Notes: generated by a model from the sequence alone, not told the origin. A stretch of 56,083 nucleotides of DNA from Colwellia psychrerythraea (GCA_002163005.1 MAAF01000073.1:1-56083), one strand, 5' to 3'; positions 40,332 through 49,048 are shown, counted from the first letter of the stretch. Program-made: numbers and translations.

Positions 40332-40540
40332 CTTTTGTCCTAAAGTGAACATACCATTAATATGGTTTCTGAAAATCACTAACCTATGGTTAGTTTAGGT
40401 ATTTAATCAGATATGACTGATTATTAACGCTTATATTTTAAAATCTTTGTTTCTCATCGTATGTTCGCTTTGAGGAGATTTAAAGGGTAATGACTTAACT
40501 GTTGTTACCCTTTTTTGATCGGACATAATGTCTGTTTGAA
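40332..40540 (+). repeat. Direct repeat B: duplicated fdx tail and terminator
   Basis: From 40357 it repeats copy A. It still encodes the fdx tail (NMVSENH and stop) without a gene in front. The stretch 40332-40380 also matches copy C (CTTTTGTCCTAAAGTGAACA against CTTTGTCCTACAGTAAAGAA). The copied terminator at 40482-40516 would end transcription of the binding-protein gene. Confidence 0.88.
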
Positions 40541-40797
40541 GAGTTGTGCATCCGGTAACTTCTGGTATAAGGCCATTCCAGAGAAATTTAATGATTACTT
40601 TCATTACTATCAGGCAGTCTTTATAGAATTGATCAATATTTACTGATTTAATTCTATTATTTCTAGCCATTTATAAAAAAAATCATCACTATTAGTGAAT
40701 AGAAATAACTAATTAAATTTAGATAATTCAACATCTCAATACCATTTAAATTGGCGAGTGTAAATATCAATTATTGTTTGTAAAAAAGGCTGAGTTT
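40541..40797. other. Upstream region of the PAS-chemoreceptor pair
   Basis: AT-rich sequence with no gene. It must hold the promoter for the PAS protein. AAAAAAGGC before the ATG at 40798 is the ribosome binding site. Confidence 0.4.
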
Positions 40798-41349
40798 ATG
40801 TCAAAAAAGAAATATTCAACAAGCGCAATCTCTCTTATAGATGAAGAGGTTTGCATGGCTGATGAAGAGTTTATTGTCAGTAAAACTGATTTACGAGGCT
40901 ATATAACATACGCCAACCGAACCTTTATGGAAATGGCGCTTTTATCAGAAGATCAATTACTTAATGTTAATCATAATATAATTCGTCATCCTGATATGCC
41001 TAAAGGGGTGTTTAAGCTCGTTTGGATGGCAATTAAGAAAGAGAAAGAATTTTTTGGTTATGTTAAAAACCTTCGCAGCGACGGCAGATATTATTGGGTG
41101 TTTGCCAATATAACCCCAGAGTATGATGAAAGTGGAAAATTGTCGGGGTATTTGTCGGTAAGGCGTAAGCCCCCTGTTTCTGCTATAGAGGCAATTGAGC
41201 CTATTTATCAGCAAATGCTTCAAATAGAAAAATCAGCGATTTCAGACAAGGTAGCTGAAGATAAGTCGATTGAGTTTCTACAACAACAACTTGAAAGTTT
41301 AAAAGTAGAATATCAAGATCTTGTTATTAGTTTATTTAACGGTAAATAG
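40798..41349 (+). CDS. Stand-alone Aer-type PAS protein (CetB-like redox sensor)
   Basis: A 183-residue cytoplasmic protein with one PAS domain very like the FAD-binding PAS of the Aer energy-taxis receptor. Shared motifs are [44 protein letters not shown] and [11 protein letters not shown]-terminal coiled segment (about 135-180) follows instead of a membrane anchor or signalling domain. The ATG at 40798 has a good ribosome site; a TTG at 40774 would add eight residues. It starts a two-gene unit with the chemoreceptor 8 bases downstream, an arrangement like CetB-CetA of Campylobacter. It probably senses redox state and passes it to the neighbour. Confidence 0.85.
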   Translation: MSKKKYSTSAISLIDEEVCMADEEFIVSKTDLRGYITYANRTFMEMALLSEDQLLNVNHNIIRHPDMPKGVFKLVWMAIKKEKEFFGYVKNLRSDGRYYWVFANITPEYDESGKLSGYLSVRRKPPVSAIEAIEPIYQQMLQIEKSAISDKVAEDKSIEFLQQQLESLKVEYQDLVISLFNGK

Positions 41350-41357
41350 AGGCTTAT

Positions 41358-42857
41358 ATGACGAATCATCACTCAGCAAAAATGAATAAATCAACCAAGG
41401 TTTCGGCAAATATTCCTCTGTTAAGAACTAAACTAAAAATTTATGCAATAGCACTTGCGCTTGTTGCTTTTGCTATGTTTATTTATGTGTTTTTTATGCA
41501 TGGTTTAGACTGGTTTATTCTAGCTGCAGCTCTTATTGTTGCTTTAATATCAGCGAAAATCTTTACAGGATTTAGTGCTTATTTAACAACATTGAAAAAT
41601 ATTAATGATGTGTTAATTATGGCAAATAAAGGACAGTTAACAAAAAGAATCACTCAAACCAAGGGACAAGGTGAAGTCGGTAAGGTTGCATGGGAGTTAA
41701 ATGAGTTTTTTGATATTTTGGAAAACTATTTTAATGAAGTAAATACTTGTTTTCGTTATGCCGTAAATAATGATTTTTCGCGACCTACGTTTCCAACCGC
41801 TTTACCTGGTTTATTAAAATCATCTTTGCAGCATATAAATAAATCACTTGAGGCAATGAATAAGAATGTTGAGTTTATTTCACAAAATGCCCTTACCAGT
41901 GAACTGTATGAGCTAAATACTCATAATCTCATCGACGATTTACACGGTAGTCAACGAGATTTTACTAAAATAACAGAAGAAGTTACTCAGGTTGAAATTT
42001 TAGCGCAGGAGAATGTGGCTTCAGCAGAAGTAAGTAATACAGTGGTTAAAGAAATTAATCTGGCACTTAAAAGTATTAATGACAATGCAGCATCTGTTGC
42101 TGATGTTGTAAGTGTACTAAATGAAGATAGCCAAGAAATCTCAACAGCACTTTCAGCTATTACGGCAATAGCTGATCAGACTAATTTGTTAGCACTAAAT
42201 GCTTCCATTGAAGCAGCACGAGCTGGAGAGCATGGCAGGGGTTTTGCTGTGGTCGCAGATGAAGTTAAAGCATTGTCTTCTCGAACTAAAGAAATTGCCG
42301 ATGAGATATCAAGTATTTTACAGTCTTTTTCTCAGAGAGTTATTGATATCACGGAGCAAGCTGAACAATCAGTGTCTTTAACATCATCAGCTAATAGTCT
42401 AATTGATAATGTTCATGAAAATATTGAAACTCTTTTAGCTTCGGCAATAAAAACAACAGAGTGTGTAAATAAAGCAAAAGATCAAGCCTCTGGCTCTTTG
42501 GTTAAAGCAGATTTAATGGTATTTAAACAAAATGCATATAGGGTTATTTCAAACAGTGATGCTGACGAAAGTCGTGAAATTGTTAGTGTTGATTACCATG
42601 ATTGCTTATTTGGTCAATGGTACTTTGGAGAGCAAGGAGAGCGCTTTAGAGATACAACAAGCTTTGCTCAAATAGACTTACCACATCAACAAATTCACCA
42701 ATCTATAATGAATGCTCTAAGCCTAAGTGAAGAAAATTGGCAGGGTGATAAAGAAATTAGGAGTAGCATTGTTGCTAATATTAAAGAGATGGAGTTGTCC
42801 AGTCAAACGCTACATAACAAAATTGATATGATGGTAGCTGAAAAAAATACCAATTAG
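41358..42857 (+). CDS. Methyl-accepting chemotaxis protein with CZB-like C-terminus (CetA-like)
   Basis: A 499-residue receptor. Two membrane helices (about 32-50 and 53-73) are separated by a very short loop, so there is no periplasmic ligand domain. HAMP-like sequence follows. The signalling hairpin tip is [18 protein letters not shown] (about 274-291). The C-terminus resembles a chemoreceptor zinc-binding (CZB) domain with C416 (HDCLFGQWY) and H443/H447 (PHQQIH). The usual first zinc His is Leu386 ([11 protein letters not shown]). It probably signals through CheW/CheA for the PAS protein encoded just upstream. No other chemotaxis genes are in the window. Confidence 0.88.
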   Translation: MTNHHSAKMNKSTKVSANIPLLRTKLKIYAIALALVAFAMFIYVFFMHGLDWFILAAALIVALISAKIFTGFSAYLTTLKNINDVLIMANKGQLTKRITQTKGQGEVGKVAWELNEFFDILENYFNEVNTCFRYAVNNDFSRPTFPTALPGLLKSSLQHINKSLEAMNKNVEFISQNALTSELYELNTHNLIDDLHGSQRDFTKITEEVTQVEILAQENVASAEVSNTVVKEINLALKSINDNAASVADVVSVLNEDSQEISTALSAITAIADQTNLLALNASIEAARAGEHGRGFAVVADEVKALSSRTKEIADEISSILQSFSQRVIDITEQAEQSVSLTSSANSLIDNVHENIETLLASAIKTTECVNKAKDQASGSLVKADLMVFKQNAYRVISNSDADESREIVSVDYHDCLFGQWYFGEQGERFRDTTSFAQIDLPHQQIHQSIMNALSLSEENWQGDKEIRSSIVANIKEMELSSQTLHNKIDMMVAEKNTN

Positions 42858-42862
42858 TTAAA

Positions 42863-42975
42863 ACTTTGTCCTACAGTAAAGAAACCATCAATAGGGTTTC
42901 TGAAAATTACTAGTTGATTTTGTTGAAACTACATTTTAGAAAGGGTTGTAACATGAGGCTGTTATTACCTTTTGT
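42863..42975 (+). repeat. Direct repeat C: decayed fdx tail and terminator
   Basis: CTTTGTCCTACAGTAAAGAA, then a degenerate fdx tail (reading NRVSENY and stop), then a worn form of the hairpin (AAAGGGTTGTAACA ... TGTTATTACCTTTT at 42939-42972). It bounds the PAS-chemoreceptor module on its downstream side. Confidence 0.65.
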
Positions 42976-43307
42976 TAGTATTAAAGGGGAGTTGATAGTG
43001 GCTATTTTAGGCTAATATTTCGAAAACTTTGATTGTAAAAATATAGAGCATGAAATATAGATGGTGCAAGAGGTGAACTCCTCAAATATCAATCAATTGT
43101 CATTTTAGTAACCCATCTTTATTAAGCCTTAAAACTCACCAATATTACATGAACCATTTTTAAAAGAATAACGCGACAGGCTCTCTAAAGTATAGCAAAT
43201 AGCTGTGCGCAAGCGCTTAGAAAGGGATAGAAATAATAGGAGCTTACTAATTGCCTTTTTCTCCGATTCACGGGCATAAGTACCTGAGGTCTTGTGTTAT
43301 TTCCGGC
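42976..43307. other. Non-coding stretch before the cobalamin minus-strand operon end
   Basis: About 330 bases between repeat C and the stop of the threonine-phosphate decarboxylase gene. I see no gene, no tRNA and no clear terminator for the minus-strand operon. Confidence 0.45.
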
Positions 43308-44342
43308 TTACGTTAATTGCTGATAAGCTTGCCTACAGGCAAGCGTTAAACGCTCAAGCAACTCTTCTGTGGTAATACCAAATCTAAGAGTATCTTGCTC
43401 ATCAGCGAGCCGACAATAAACCCCTTGTTGGCAAAGCAGATGGTACAGTTTTTTTGCCGTACCTTGCTGATGAAAACTTAGGGTGAGAAATAAATTACAG
43501 CCGTTAATGTCTTGAAGTATAGTTTGAGGGAATACTTGCTTAAGCATGTGTTCTTGCGCCATTCTAAGTCGCTTTAATGTATTCTTCTGAGTCGTTTGCC
43601 AACTTGTATCTTGCAGGGCATGTTGTGCAATTAATTGAGCCGGTCCGTTGATTTGCCATGGGCCTAACAATTCTTTAAATGCCCGACACCAATAACTATT
43701 AGCCACTAAAAAGCCAATACGAATTCCTGCTAAACCAAAAAATTTACCAAAAGACCGTAATACCAAAGTATGGCTATTTTCTAGTTGATTACAATAAGAT
43801 TGATTGCCTGGTATTACATCAATAAAGGCTTCATCGAGAACCAGCAAGCCGTTAAGGTGCTTTAATCGTTCTTGATATTGAGCAATTACCTGACCATTAA
43901 AAAACTGTCCTGTTGGATTATTGGGATTAATGATAACCAATACACTATTGGGCAGTATATCTGTAATTTCTGGAAGGAACTCTTGATAAAAGTGCAAGTT
44001 ATAACCAGCATTCTTCCAAGCATGAGCGTGCTCTTTATAACCCCGTTCAGGCAAGTAAACATCTTGACTATCTGAATTTTTTTGACGATATAACGCGGGT
44101 AAAGCTTTAATTATTGCCTGACTACCATTGGTAATCATAAGTTGTGGACATTGGTAATACTGCTGTGCTGCAGCGATCAGGTCTGGATTTTGTTGAGGTA
44201 ACTGTTGCCAAATACTCAATGGTATATTTGGAATAGGGTAACTAATAGGCGCAATACCTGTCGATACATCAATCCAATCGCTAGGCGGAATGTTATATTG
44301 CTTTGCAACCTGTTGTAGTTGCCCGCCATGAAGTAAAGCCAT
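43308..44342 (-). CDS. cobD: L-threonine-O-3-phosphate decarboxylase (CobD/CobC family)
   Basis: A PLP enzyme that makes (R)-1-amino-2-propanol phosphate, the linker to the cobalamin nucleotide loop. From the ATG at 44342 (MALLHGGQLQQVAKQYNIP, preceded by AGGAATAAG) it has 344 residues. The open frame upstream to 44441 is an Arg/Phe-rich run that overlaps low-complexity DNA and is not protein-like. The start MALLHGGxL and the segments IDVSTGIAP, INPNNPTGQFF, LDEAFIDV and the PLP-lysine region LRSFGKFFGLAGIRIGF are typical. Naming is confusing: Salmonella calls this cobD, Pseudomonas calls it cobC. Last gene of a minus-strand operon with cbiB and cobC. Confidence 0.88.
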   Translation of the reverse strand: MALLHGGQLQQVAKQYNIPPSDWIDVSTGIAPISYPIPNIPLSIWQQLPQQNPDLIAAAQQYYQCPQLMITNGSQAIIKALPALYRQKNSDSQDVYLPERGYKEHAHAWKNAGYNLHFYQEFLPEITDILPNSVLVIINPNNPTGQFFNGQVIAQYQERLKHLNGLLVLDEAFIDVIPGNQSYCNQLENSHTLVLRSFGKFFGLAGIRIGFLVANSYWCRAFKELLGPWQINGPAQLIAQHALQDTSWQTTQKNTLKRLRMAQEHMLKQVFPQTILQDINGCNLFLTLSFHQQGTAKKLYHLLCQQGVYCRLADEQDTLRFGITTEELLERLTLACRQAYQQLT

Positions 44343-44422
44343 CTTATTCCTATGTATATTTTTAAATGAAAAGTTAAAACGAAACTTTAAATGAAACCTT
44401 AAACGAGAATGTAAACGAAAAA

Positions 44423-45502
44423 CTAATAAACCAAATAACAAACTAACTGAAAAATAAATACTAAAGCGAGTAATATTAAGCTGGCACGAGTTACTACCAT
44501 TAAACTCGTCGGGACGTCTTTAGTGGTAACACTGCTGCCACAACCTAAAGTAACAGAATTGACAGTTTTTCCGTGATAAAGCGCACTGCCACCTAATTGT
44601 TTACTCATCACGGTAGCACCAGCAGCCATTACCCAGCCGCCATTATGGCTTTTGTATTGATTACCTTGCCAATAGGCATTAACGATAGCCTTAATAATCT
44701 TCCCTTGTTTCACTCCTTGAATGGCATAAAGCAGAGCACAGCACTTACCCGAAATAAAACCGAGTAAATCATCAAGTCGAGCACTGGCATAACCAAAGTC
44801 AACAAAACGTGGGTTCTTATATCCCCACATTGCATCCAAGGTGTTGGCTAATCGATGTATTATTACCAGTGGCGCCCCACCAATAAGGTAGTAAAATAAA
44901 GAAGCGATAACCGAATCATGACCATTTTCTAACATAGACTCTATAGTCGCTCTCGACATTTCTTGCGCTGAAAGGTTGCTGGTATCTCTGCTTACCAAAT
45001 ACCCAGTAAAATACCGAGCGGTTGTTAAGTCACCAGCGTTAAGGGGGTTGTATACTTGCATAGCGTGTTGATGCAAGCTATTTAGACCTATGGCTAGATA
45101 AATCACACTAGCATCGAGCAATACTTGCCAATACCATATCAGATGATTCAGCTGATAAAAATAAATAAGCGGCAAGGGTAAAACCAGTAGGCACCAGGCC
45201 AAAGTACCTAGTAACTTTGCTTTTAAAGTAGCTTTATCGCCAGTGTTATTCTCTTGATATTGAGTATTTTTCTGATTTAGTTTTTGATCTGATTTCTGAC
45301 TTTGTCGCAGTGATTGCTGATAAGGATTTAGCTTAACCTCTAGTTTTTTTGCTATCCAACCAAAACCAACTAAGTAATGAAAACGCTTTGCTTCACCTAA
45401 ATATTTATCAAGTAATAGCGCCAGTGATAAGGTGATGAATGTAGCAAAATCAGGTAATAGCATTATGGCTTGATGGTAGATGTTTGCGATAAGTTCTGAC
45501 AT
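44423..45502 (-). CDS. cbiB: Adenosylcobinamide-phosphate synthase CbiB
   Basis: A membrane protein that joins aminopropanol (phosphate) to adenosylcobyrate. The 359 residues contain several transmembrane helices. The CbiB motifs are RYFTGYLVSRDTSNLS, SMLENGHDSVIASLFYY, and the region NTLDAMWGYKNPRFVDFGYA with the signature ARLDDLLGFI. An unusual polar, Gln/Lys-rich insertion (about residues 55-85, SLRQSQKSDQKLNQKN) lies after the first helix. Follows cobC and precedes cobD on the same strand. Confidence 0.93.
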   Translation of the reverse strand: MSELIANIYHQAIMLLPDFATFITLSLALLLDKYLGEAKRFHYLVGFGWIAKKLEVKLNPYQQSLRQSQKSDQKLNQKNTQYQENNTGDKATLKAKLLGTLAWCLLVLPLPLIYFYQLNHLIWYWQVLLDASVIYLAIGLNSLHQHAMQVYNPLNAGDLTTARYFTGYLVSRDTSNLSAQEMSRATIESMLENGHDSVIASLFYYLIGGAPLVIIHRLANTLDAMWGYKNPRFVDFGYASARLDDLLGFISGKCCALLYAIQGVKQGKIIKAIVNAYWQGNQYKSHNGGWVMAAGATVMSKQLGGSALYHGKTVNSVTLGCGSSVTTKDVPTSLMVVTRASLILLALVFIFQLVCYLVY

Positions 45503-45594
45503 GAAGTTAAGACGCTCTAGTATTTTTCAAGGTTGATTAGTTCAATGCTTCGTTATATTAATGTTTTTTACGTCTATTCAGTCACAAAAGCAAA

Positions 45595-46176
45595 TTATCT
45601 TGCTAGCTGAAAACTATCATCATCATGCCGGTAAGTTAATGGTAATAGACAACCGTTGTCGAATAATTCGTAGGCGTTATTGCTTGAGTTATGCCCTAAT
45701 TTAGCTAAAAAACAGCGTAATGCTTCACCATGGAAAATAACTAATATATTTTTATTGAAGTGACTATTGGCTAATCCTTTAAGTGCTTGATAAATACGTG
45801 CTCCACAGCTTATTGCACTTTCGCCACTTGGCGGTGTTATCTCGGTAAATTGATGCAATATTTCATGGTAGTTTTCGTGGGATTTAATTGCAGCAATATA
45901 TTGCCCTTGCCAAGACCCCAAATCTCTTTCTGTGAGGCCATCTAAACGAGCAATAGGAGTATTTAATATGCGCTGGCAAATTAGAGCGCTATCAACGGCT
46001 CGTCCTAGGGTTGATGAAACAATTAAATCGATTTGTTGGTTGGCAAGGCGCAAGGCAAGCTGTTCAGATTGTTGTTGGCCGATTTGTGTCAGACTGCTAT
46101 CTAATTTGCCTTGAAAACGTTGGGCTTTGTTCCATTTTGTTTGCCCATGACGAGCTAAATATAAAGTTGTTTTCAT
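45595..46176 (-). CDS. cobC: Alpha-ribazole phosphatase CobC (histidine phosphatase family)
   Basis: A 193-residue phosphatase of the phosphoglycerate-mutase fold, with RHGQTKWN at the N-terminus and the second histidine in IFHGEALRCFL. The cobalamin-gene context points to the 5'-phosphate of alpha-ribazole (or adenosylcobalamin phosphate) as substrate, but the fold alone cannot prove this. First gene of the minus-strand operon. Its promoter region is shared with the divergent riboswitch-controlled operon. Confidence 0.8.
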   Translation of the reverse strand: MKTTLYLARHGQTKWNKAQRFQGKLDSSLTQIGQQQSEQLALRLANQQIDLIVSSTLGRAVDSALICQRILNTPIARLDGLTERDLGSWQGQYIAAIKSHENYHEILHQFTEITPPSGESAISCGARIYQALKGLANSHFNKNILVIFHGEALRCFLAKLGHNSSNNAYELFDNGCLLPLTYRHDDDSFQLAR

Positions 46177-46355
46177 TTTTTATCATACCAATAATGATGC
46201 TTTCATAGTATTTAAGCGGGTGAGGATAACTAAATCGTTACTCAGGTTCAACGCAAATATTAGTGCTAGTGAGTATTCTCTTTTCATTCACTTGTTTAGC
46301 TATGACGGCGTTAATTGTTGAATAACTATCATGTATAACGTAATATCCGCGCAGA
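46177..46355. other. Divergent promoter region between cobC and the riboswitch
   Basis: No gene. It must contain promoters for cobC on the minus strand and for the riboswitch operon on the plus strand. No B12-box is visible on the minus strand, so the cobC operon seems not to be controlled by a riboswitch here. Confidence 0.45.
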
Positions 46356-46578
46356 TTTAGGTGTCTTCGGTGTTCATTTATCCTGATAAACGTTATTAGG
46401 TAAATAGCACTAATGAAGATGAAACGTGAAACTGGTTAAATACCAGTACTGCCCCCGCAACGGTAACTGTGAGCAGCAACAAAACCACTGTATTGAATCA
46501 TTATTAGGTCATCACAATAATGAACGTATGGGAAGGTGTTGCAAGTGCGATGATCAGGAGTCCGGAGACCGGCCTAGA
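46356..46578 (+). ncRNA. Cobalamin (AdoCbl) riboswitch
   Basis: The conserved elements appear in order: TTAGGTGTCTTCGGTGTTC, then GTGAAACTGGTTAAATACCAG, the B12-box core CTGCCCCCGCAACGGTAA, GGGAAGGTGTTGC, and ATCAGGAGTCCGGAGACCGG followed by CC. These are the hallmark segments of the cobalamin riboswitch. It lies about 300 bases before the BtuM-like gene and should lower expression of the downstream operon when adenosylcobalamin is abundant. Confidence 0.93.
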
Positions 46579-46580
46579 TT

Positions 46581-46664
46581 ATAGTTATTTATCAATGATA
46601 AATAACTATTACTCGACAACTGCGGTGGGCGGTAATTCAGAGAAAAGTAAATGCGCTGAATTAC
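46581..46664 (+). promoter_or_regulatory. Probable riboswitch expression platform: two hairpins
   Basis: A perfect 13-bp hairpin (ATAGTTATTTATC, loop AAT, complement; 46581-46609) follows the aptamer at once. A second inverted repeat, GTAATTCAG (46632) with CTGAATTAC (46656), comes next. Neither ends in a U-run. The control mechanism is therefore not a standard terminator, and another 210 bases of leader remain before the start codon. Confidence 0.5.
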
Positions 46665-46876
46665 AGCAATGAATACCTATAATGAGTGATCGTTATCGCA
46701 TGAACATGTGTTTATCGATTAGCTGACTATGGATTTTAGACTCTTGACATCTCAATGATTGAGTTGTGAATAGCGTTTATCATATGTAGATATAGCGTAG
46801 ATATACCCCTTAGCATTTACTGTCTTTGATTTCCTACACCGTTACTATTATGTACATTTTAGACAACGGAATCGTT

Positions 46877-47506
46877 ATGAAATCAGTCAATCAAAAGTCA
46901 CCTGTTAGTTTGCTGCTCGCTGTATTTGCTTTACTAACATTACTTATGCTCGCCACGCGTACACATCACTTTGCCAGCTTAAATAACTTGCCGAGCGCAT
47001 CAATTGCTATTTTTTTCTTGGCAGGTATGTACTTGCGAAATATAAAAGCTTTTTGGTTTTTTTATACTTTATCCATCACCATCGACTTAGCCTCATCTTA
47101 TTATCGCGGTCAGTTTGGCGATTGCATAACAACCTCTTATCCAGCCTTAGTATTAAGTTATGCCGCTATGTTTACGGTGGGTTATTACAGCAAACCAAAC
47201 TGGCAGCAAAACACTTGGCAAATTAATATCATTAAAGTGACACTGGCCTTATTTGTTGCTAGTTCAATTGCTTTCTTTATTTCAAATGGTAGCTACTACA
47301 CTTTATCGGGTAAGTTCCCGGATTTATCGTGGGCGGAATATGGCACGCGTGTTGATAAGTATTATTTTAGATCTATTTCTAATCCTGTTTTCTATGTTAT
47401 CTCAGCCGTTGTTATTGATTATACCATTAGTCACTTTTTCACTGACAAAGCGATACATACCAGTACTACTGCGAGTGAAAGTGCTAATAACAGCGGCAAA
47501 CTTTAG
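46877..47506 (+). CDS. btuM: BtuM-like vitamin B12 transporter
   Basis: A 209-residue membrane protein with about six hydrophobic segments. The segments ATRTHHFASLNNLPSASIA and IFFLAGMYLRN and the Cys in FGDCITTSYP (C83) fit what I remember of the BtuM family. BtuM proteins are solitary ECF S-component-like B12 transporters in Gram-negative bacteria with a functional Cys near residue 80 that binds cobalamin and removes cyanide. The position directly after a B12 riboswitch supports this. The ATG at 46877 has GGA at suitable distance; starts at 46826 (TTG) and 46850 are less likely. The call rests on memory of the family, so a profile search should confirm it. Confidence 0.75.
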   Translation: MKSVNQKSPVSLLLAVFALLTLLMLATRTHHFASLNNLPSASIAIFFLAGMYLRNIKAFWFFYTLSITIDLASSYYRGQFGDCITTSYPALVLSYAAMFTVGYYSKPNWQQNTWQINIIKVTLALFVASSIAFFISNGSYYTLSGKFPDLSWAEYGTRVDKYYFRSISNPVFYVISAVVIDYTISHFFTDKAIHTSTTASESANNSGKL

Positions 47507-47551
47507 TCTTTTATTGTCACAACAACGAAGTTCATATTACAGGTATATTTA

Positions 47552-48982
47552 ATGTCATTAGCGAAAAATAAAGTAATTCAAAATACAGCATTTCAACATA
47601 AGCCAGAGCAGAAAGTTGGCAGTGGTGTTATGTGTTCTGCGCTTATTGTGGCTGCACCACATTCTGGCTCAGGTAAAACGACTGTAACAGCCGCACTAGC
47701 ACGTTATCATCGTGATCAGGGACGTAAAGTCACTGTATTTAAGGTAGGTCCAGATTTTATTGATCCTATGATCTTACGCCAAGCCAGTGGAGAATTAGTT
47801 TATCAATTAGATTTGTGGCTTGTCGGGGAGCAAGGTTGTCGAGCATTGCTTTATCGAGCGGCTATGGAATCAGACCTTATTTTAATTGAAGGTGTCATGG
47901 GGCTCTTTGATGGCACACCCAGCAGTGCTGATTTAGCTAAATATTTTAATATTCCAGTATTGGGCGTTATTGATGCAAAAGCGATGGCACAAACCTTTGC
48001 TGCTGTGACCTTTGGTCTAGCGAAATTTTGTGAAGATTTACCCTTTTCAGGAGTGATTGCTAATCGCGTCAATACTGAACGTCACGCTGAATTACTCAGT
48101 GTTAGTCTACCTAAAGCGTTTCGTTTTTATGGCCGTATTCCTAAAGACGAAACCATAACGTTACCAGAGCGCCACTTAGGTTTAGTGCAAGCACAAGAGC
48201 TTAGTGATATTGATGTCCAGCTTGATAAAGCGGCCAGCCACATTGCTAATACAGGTTTAACAGAGTTGCCTGCACAAGTTGAGTTTTTTACTCAAGAAGC
48301 TGATATTGATGAAGGTTATGCCCAAGAAAAAACTATTGAAGGAGCATTAGCGGGTACGCGCATTATCATTATTAGAGATAGTGCCTTTAGTTTTATTTAT
48401 GCAGCCAATATTGCTTTCTTAACACAAGCAGGTGCGGAATTAATTTATTGTTCAGCACTGGTTGATGCCCATTTACCTGATGGTGATATCTTATATATCC
48501 CTGGGGGCTACCCTGAACTTTATGCTAAACAACTAATGAACAATGTAACTTTTCTTAGTGATATAAGAGCATTTTCTACCAGTAAAAAGCCCATTGTTGC
48601 TGAATGTGGCGGCATGTTGTATTTACTTGATCAACTTACTGATATGGAAGGGCAACAGTTTTCAATGGTAGGTCTTATGCCGGGTAAAGCCACTATGCAG
48701 AAAAAGCTTGCGGCAATTGGCTCACAGTGGGTTTCTTTACCCTCATTTACTGAAAATATTGCTGAAGGTAGCGCAGACAACATTATGCGGGGACATAGTT
48801 TCCACTATTCTTGCGCTGATATTGAATTAGAGCCAAGTTGTCAAACTACCCATCACCCAAGTGAACGCGCAGGCGAATTTGTTTATCAACATAACAATAT
48901 TTTAGCTTCATACATGCATTGGTATCTCCCAAGTAACCCGAGTTTATCCTTACGTATTTTTGATAAAGCACGTTACTTGTAG
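47552..48982 (+). CDS. cbiA: Cobyrinate a,c-diamide synthase CbiA/CobB
   Basis: Amidates the a and c side chains of (hydrogeno)cobyrinate with glutamine and ATP. The 476-residue two-domain protein has an N-terminal ATP-binding domain with ALIVAAPHSGSGKTT, FKVGPDFIDP and LIEGVMGLFDG. The C-terminal class I glutaminase domain has PGGYPELYA, the nucleophile in ECGGMLYL and a terminal SYMHWYLPSNP. It follows btuM by 45 bases. Whether its substrate comes from de novo synthesis or from salvaged under-amidated corrinoids cannot be seen; no ring-contraction genes are in the window. Confidence 0.93.
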   Translation: MSLAKNKVIQNTAFQHKPEQKVGSGVMCSALIVAAPHSGSGKTTVTAALARYHRDQGRKVTVFKVGPDFIDPMILRQASGELVYQLDLWLVGEQGCRALLYRAAMESDLILIEGVMGLFDGTPSSADLAKYFNIPVLGVIDAKAMAQTFAAVTFGLAKFCEDLPFSGVIANRVNTERHAELLSVSLPKAFRFYGRIPKDETITLPERHLGLVQAQELSDIDVQLDKAASHIANTGLTELPAQVEFFTQEADIDEGYAQEKTIEGALAGTRIIIIRDSAFSFIYAANIAFLTQAGAELIYCSALVDAHLPDGDILYIPGGYPELYAKQLMNNVTFLSDIRAFSTSKKPIVAECGGMLYLLDQLTDMEGQQFSMVGLMPGKATMQKKLAAIGSQWVSLPSFTENIAEGSADNIMRGHSFHYSCADIELEPSCQTTHHPSERAGEFVYQHNNILASYMHWYLPSNPSLSLRIFDKARYL

Positions 48983-49024
48983 TCGTTAGCTCTAGTAATG
49001 AGTTCTAGTAGTACGGGTATAAGT

Positions 49025-49048
49025 GCGCTATTTCAGTAGCGCTTTTTT
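49025..49048 (+). terminator. Small hairpin with T6 directly before the cobN start
   Basis: GCGCTA-TTTCAG-TAGCGC followed by six T, which run straight into the ATG at 49049. It has the shape of a weak intrinsic terminator between cbiA and cobN. It may attenuate cobN, or its stem may hide the start. Confidence 0.5.

Noticed and set aside
40431..40670. 79-codon minus-strand frame across repeat B
   Set aside because: It lies over the fdx-tail duplication and terminator, has no good ribosome site, and is best explained as chance.
39235..42975. Fdx-tail repeats as a CRISPR-like array or as attachment sites of a mobile integrative element
   Set aside because: Only three unequal copies with kilobase spacing, so not CRISPR; no integrase or mobility gene is present, so an integrative element is kept only as a possibility.
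44343..44441. N-terminal extension of the threonine-phosphate decarboxylase
   Set aside because: Low-complexity and overlapping cbiB; the internal ATG at 44342 has a proper Shine-Dalgarno and matches the family N-terminus.
47253..47552. 99-codon plus-strand frame overlapping the BtuM-like gene
   Set aside because: It is a shifted-frame shadow of btuM with repetitive hydrophobic composition and no ribosome site.
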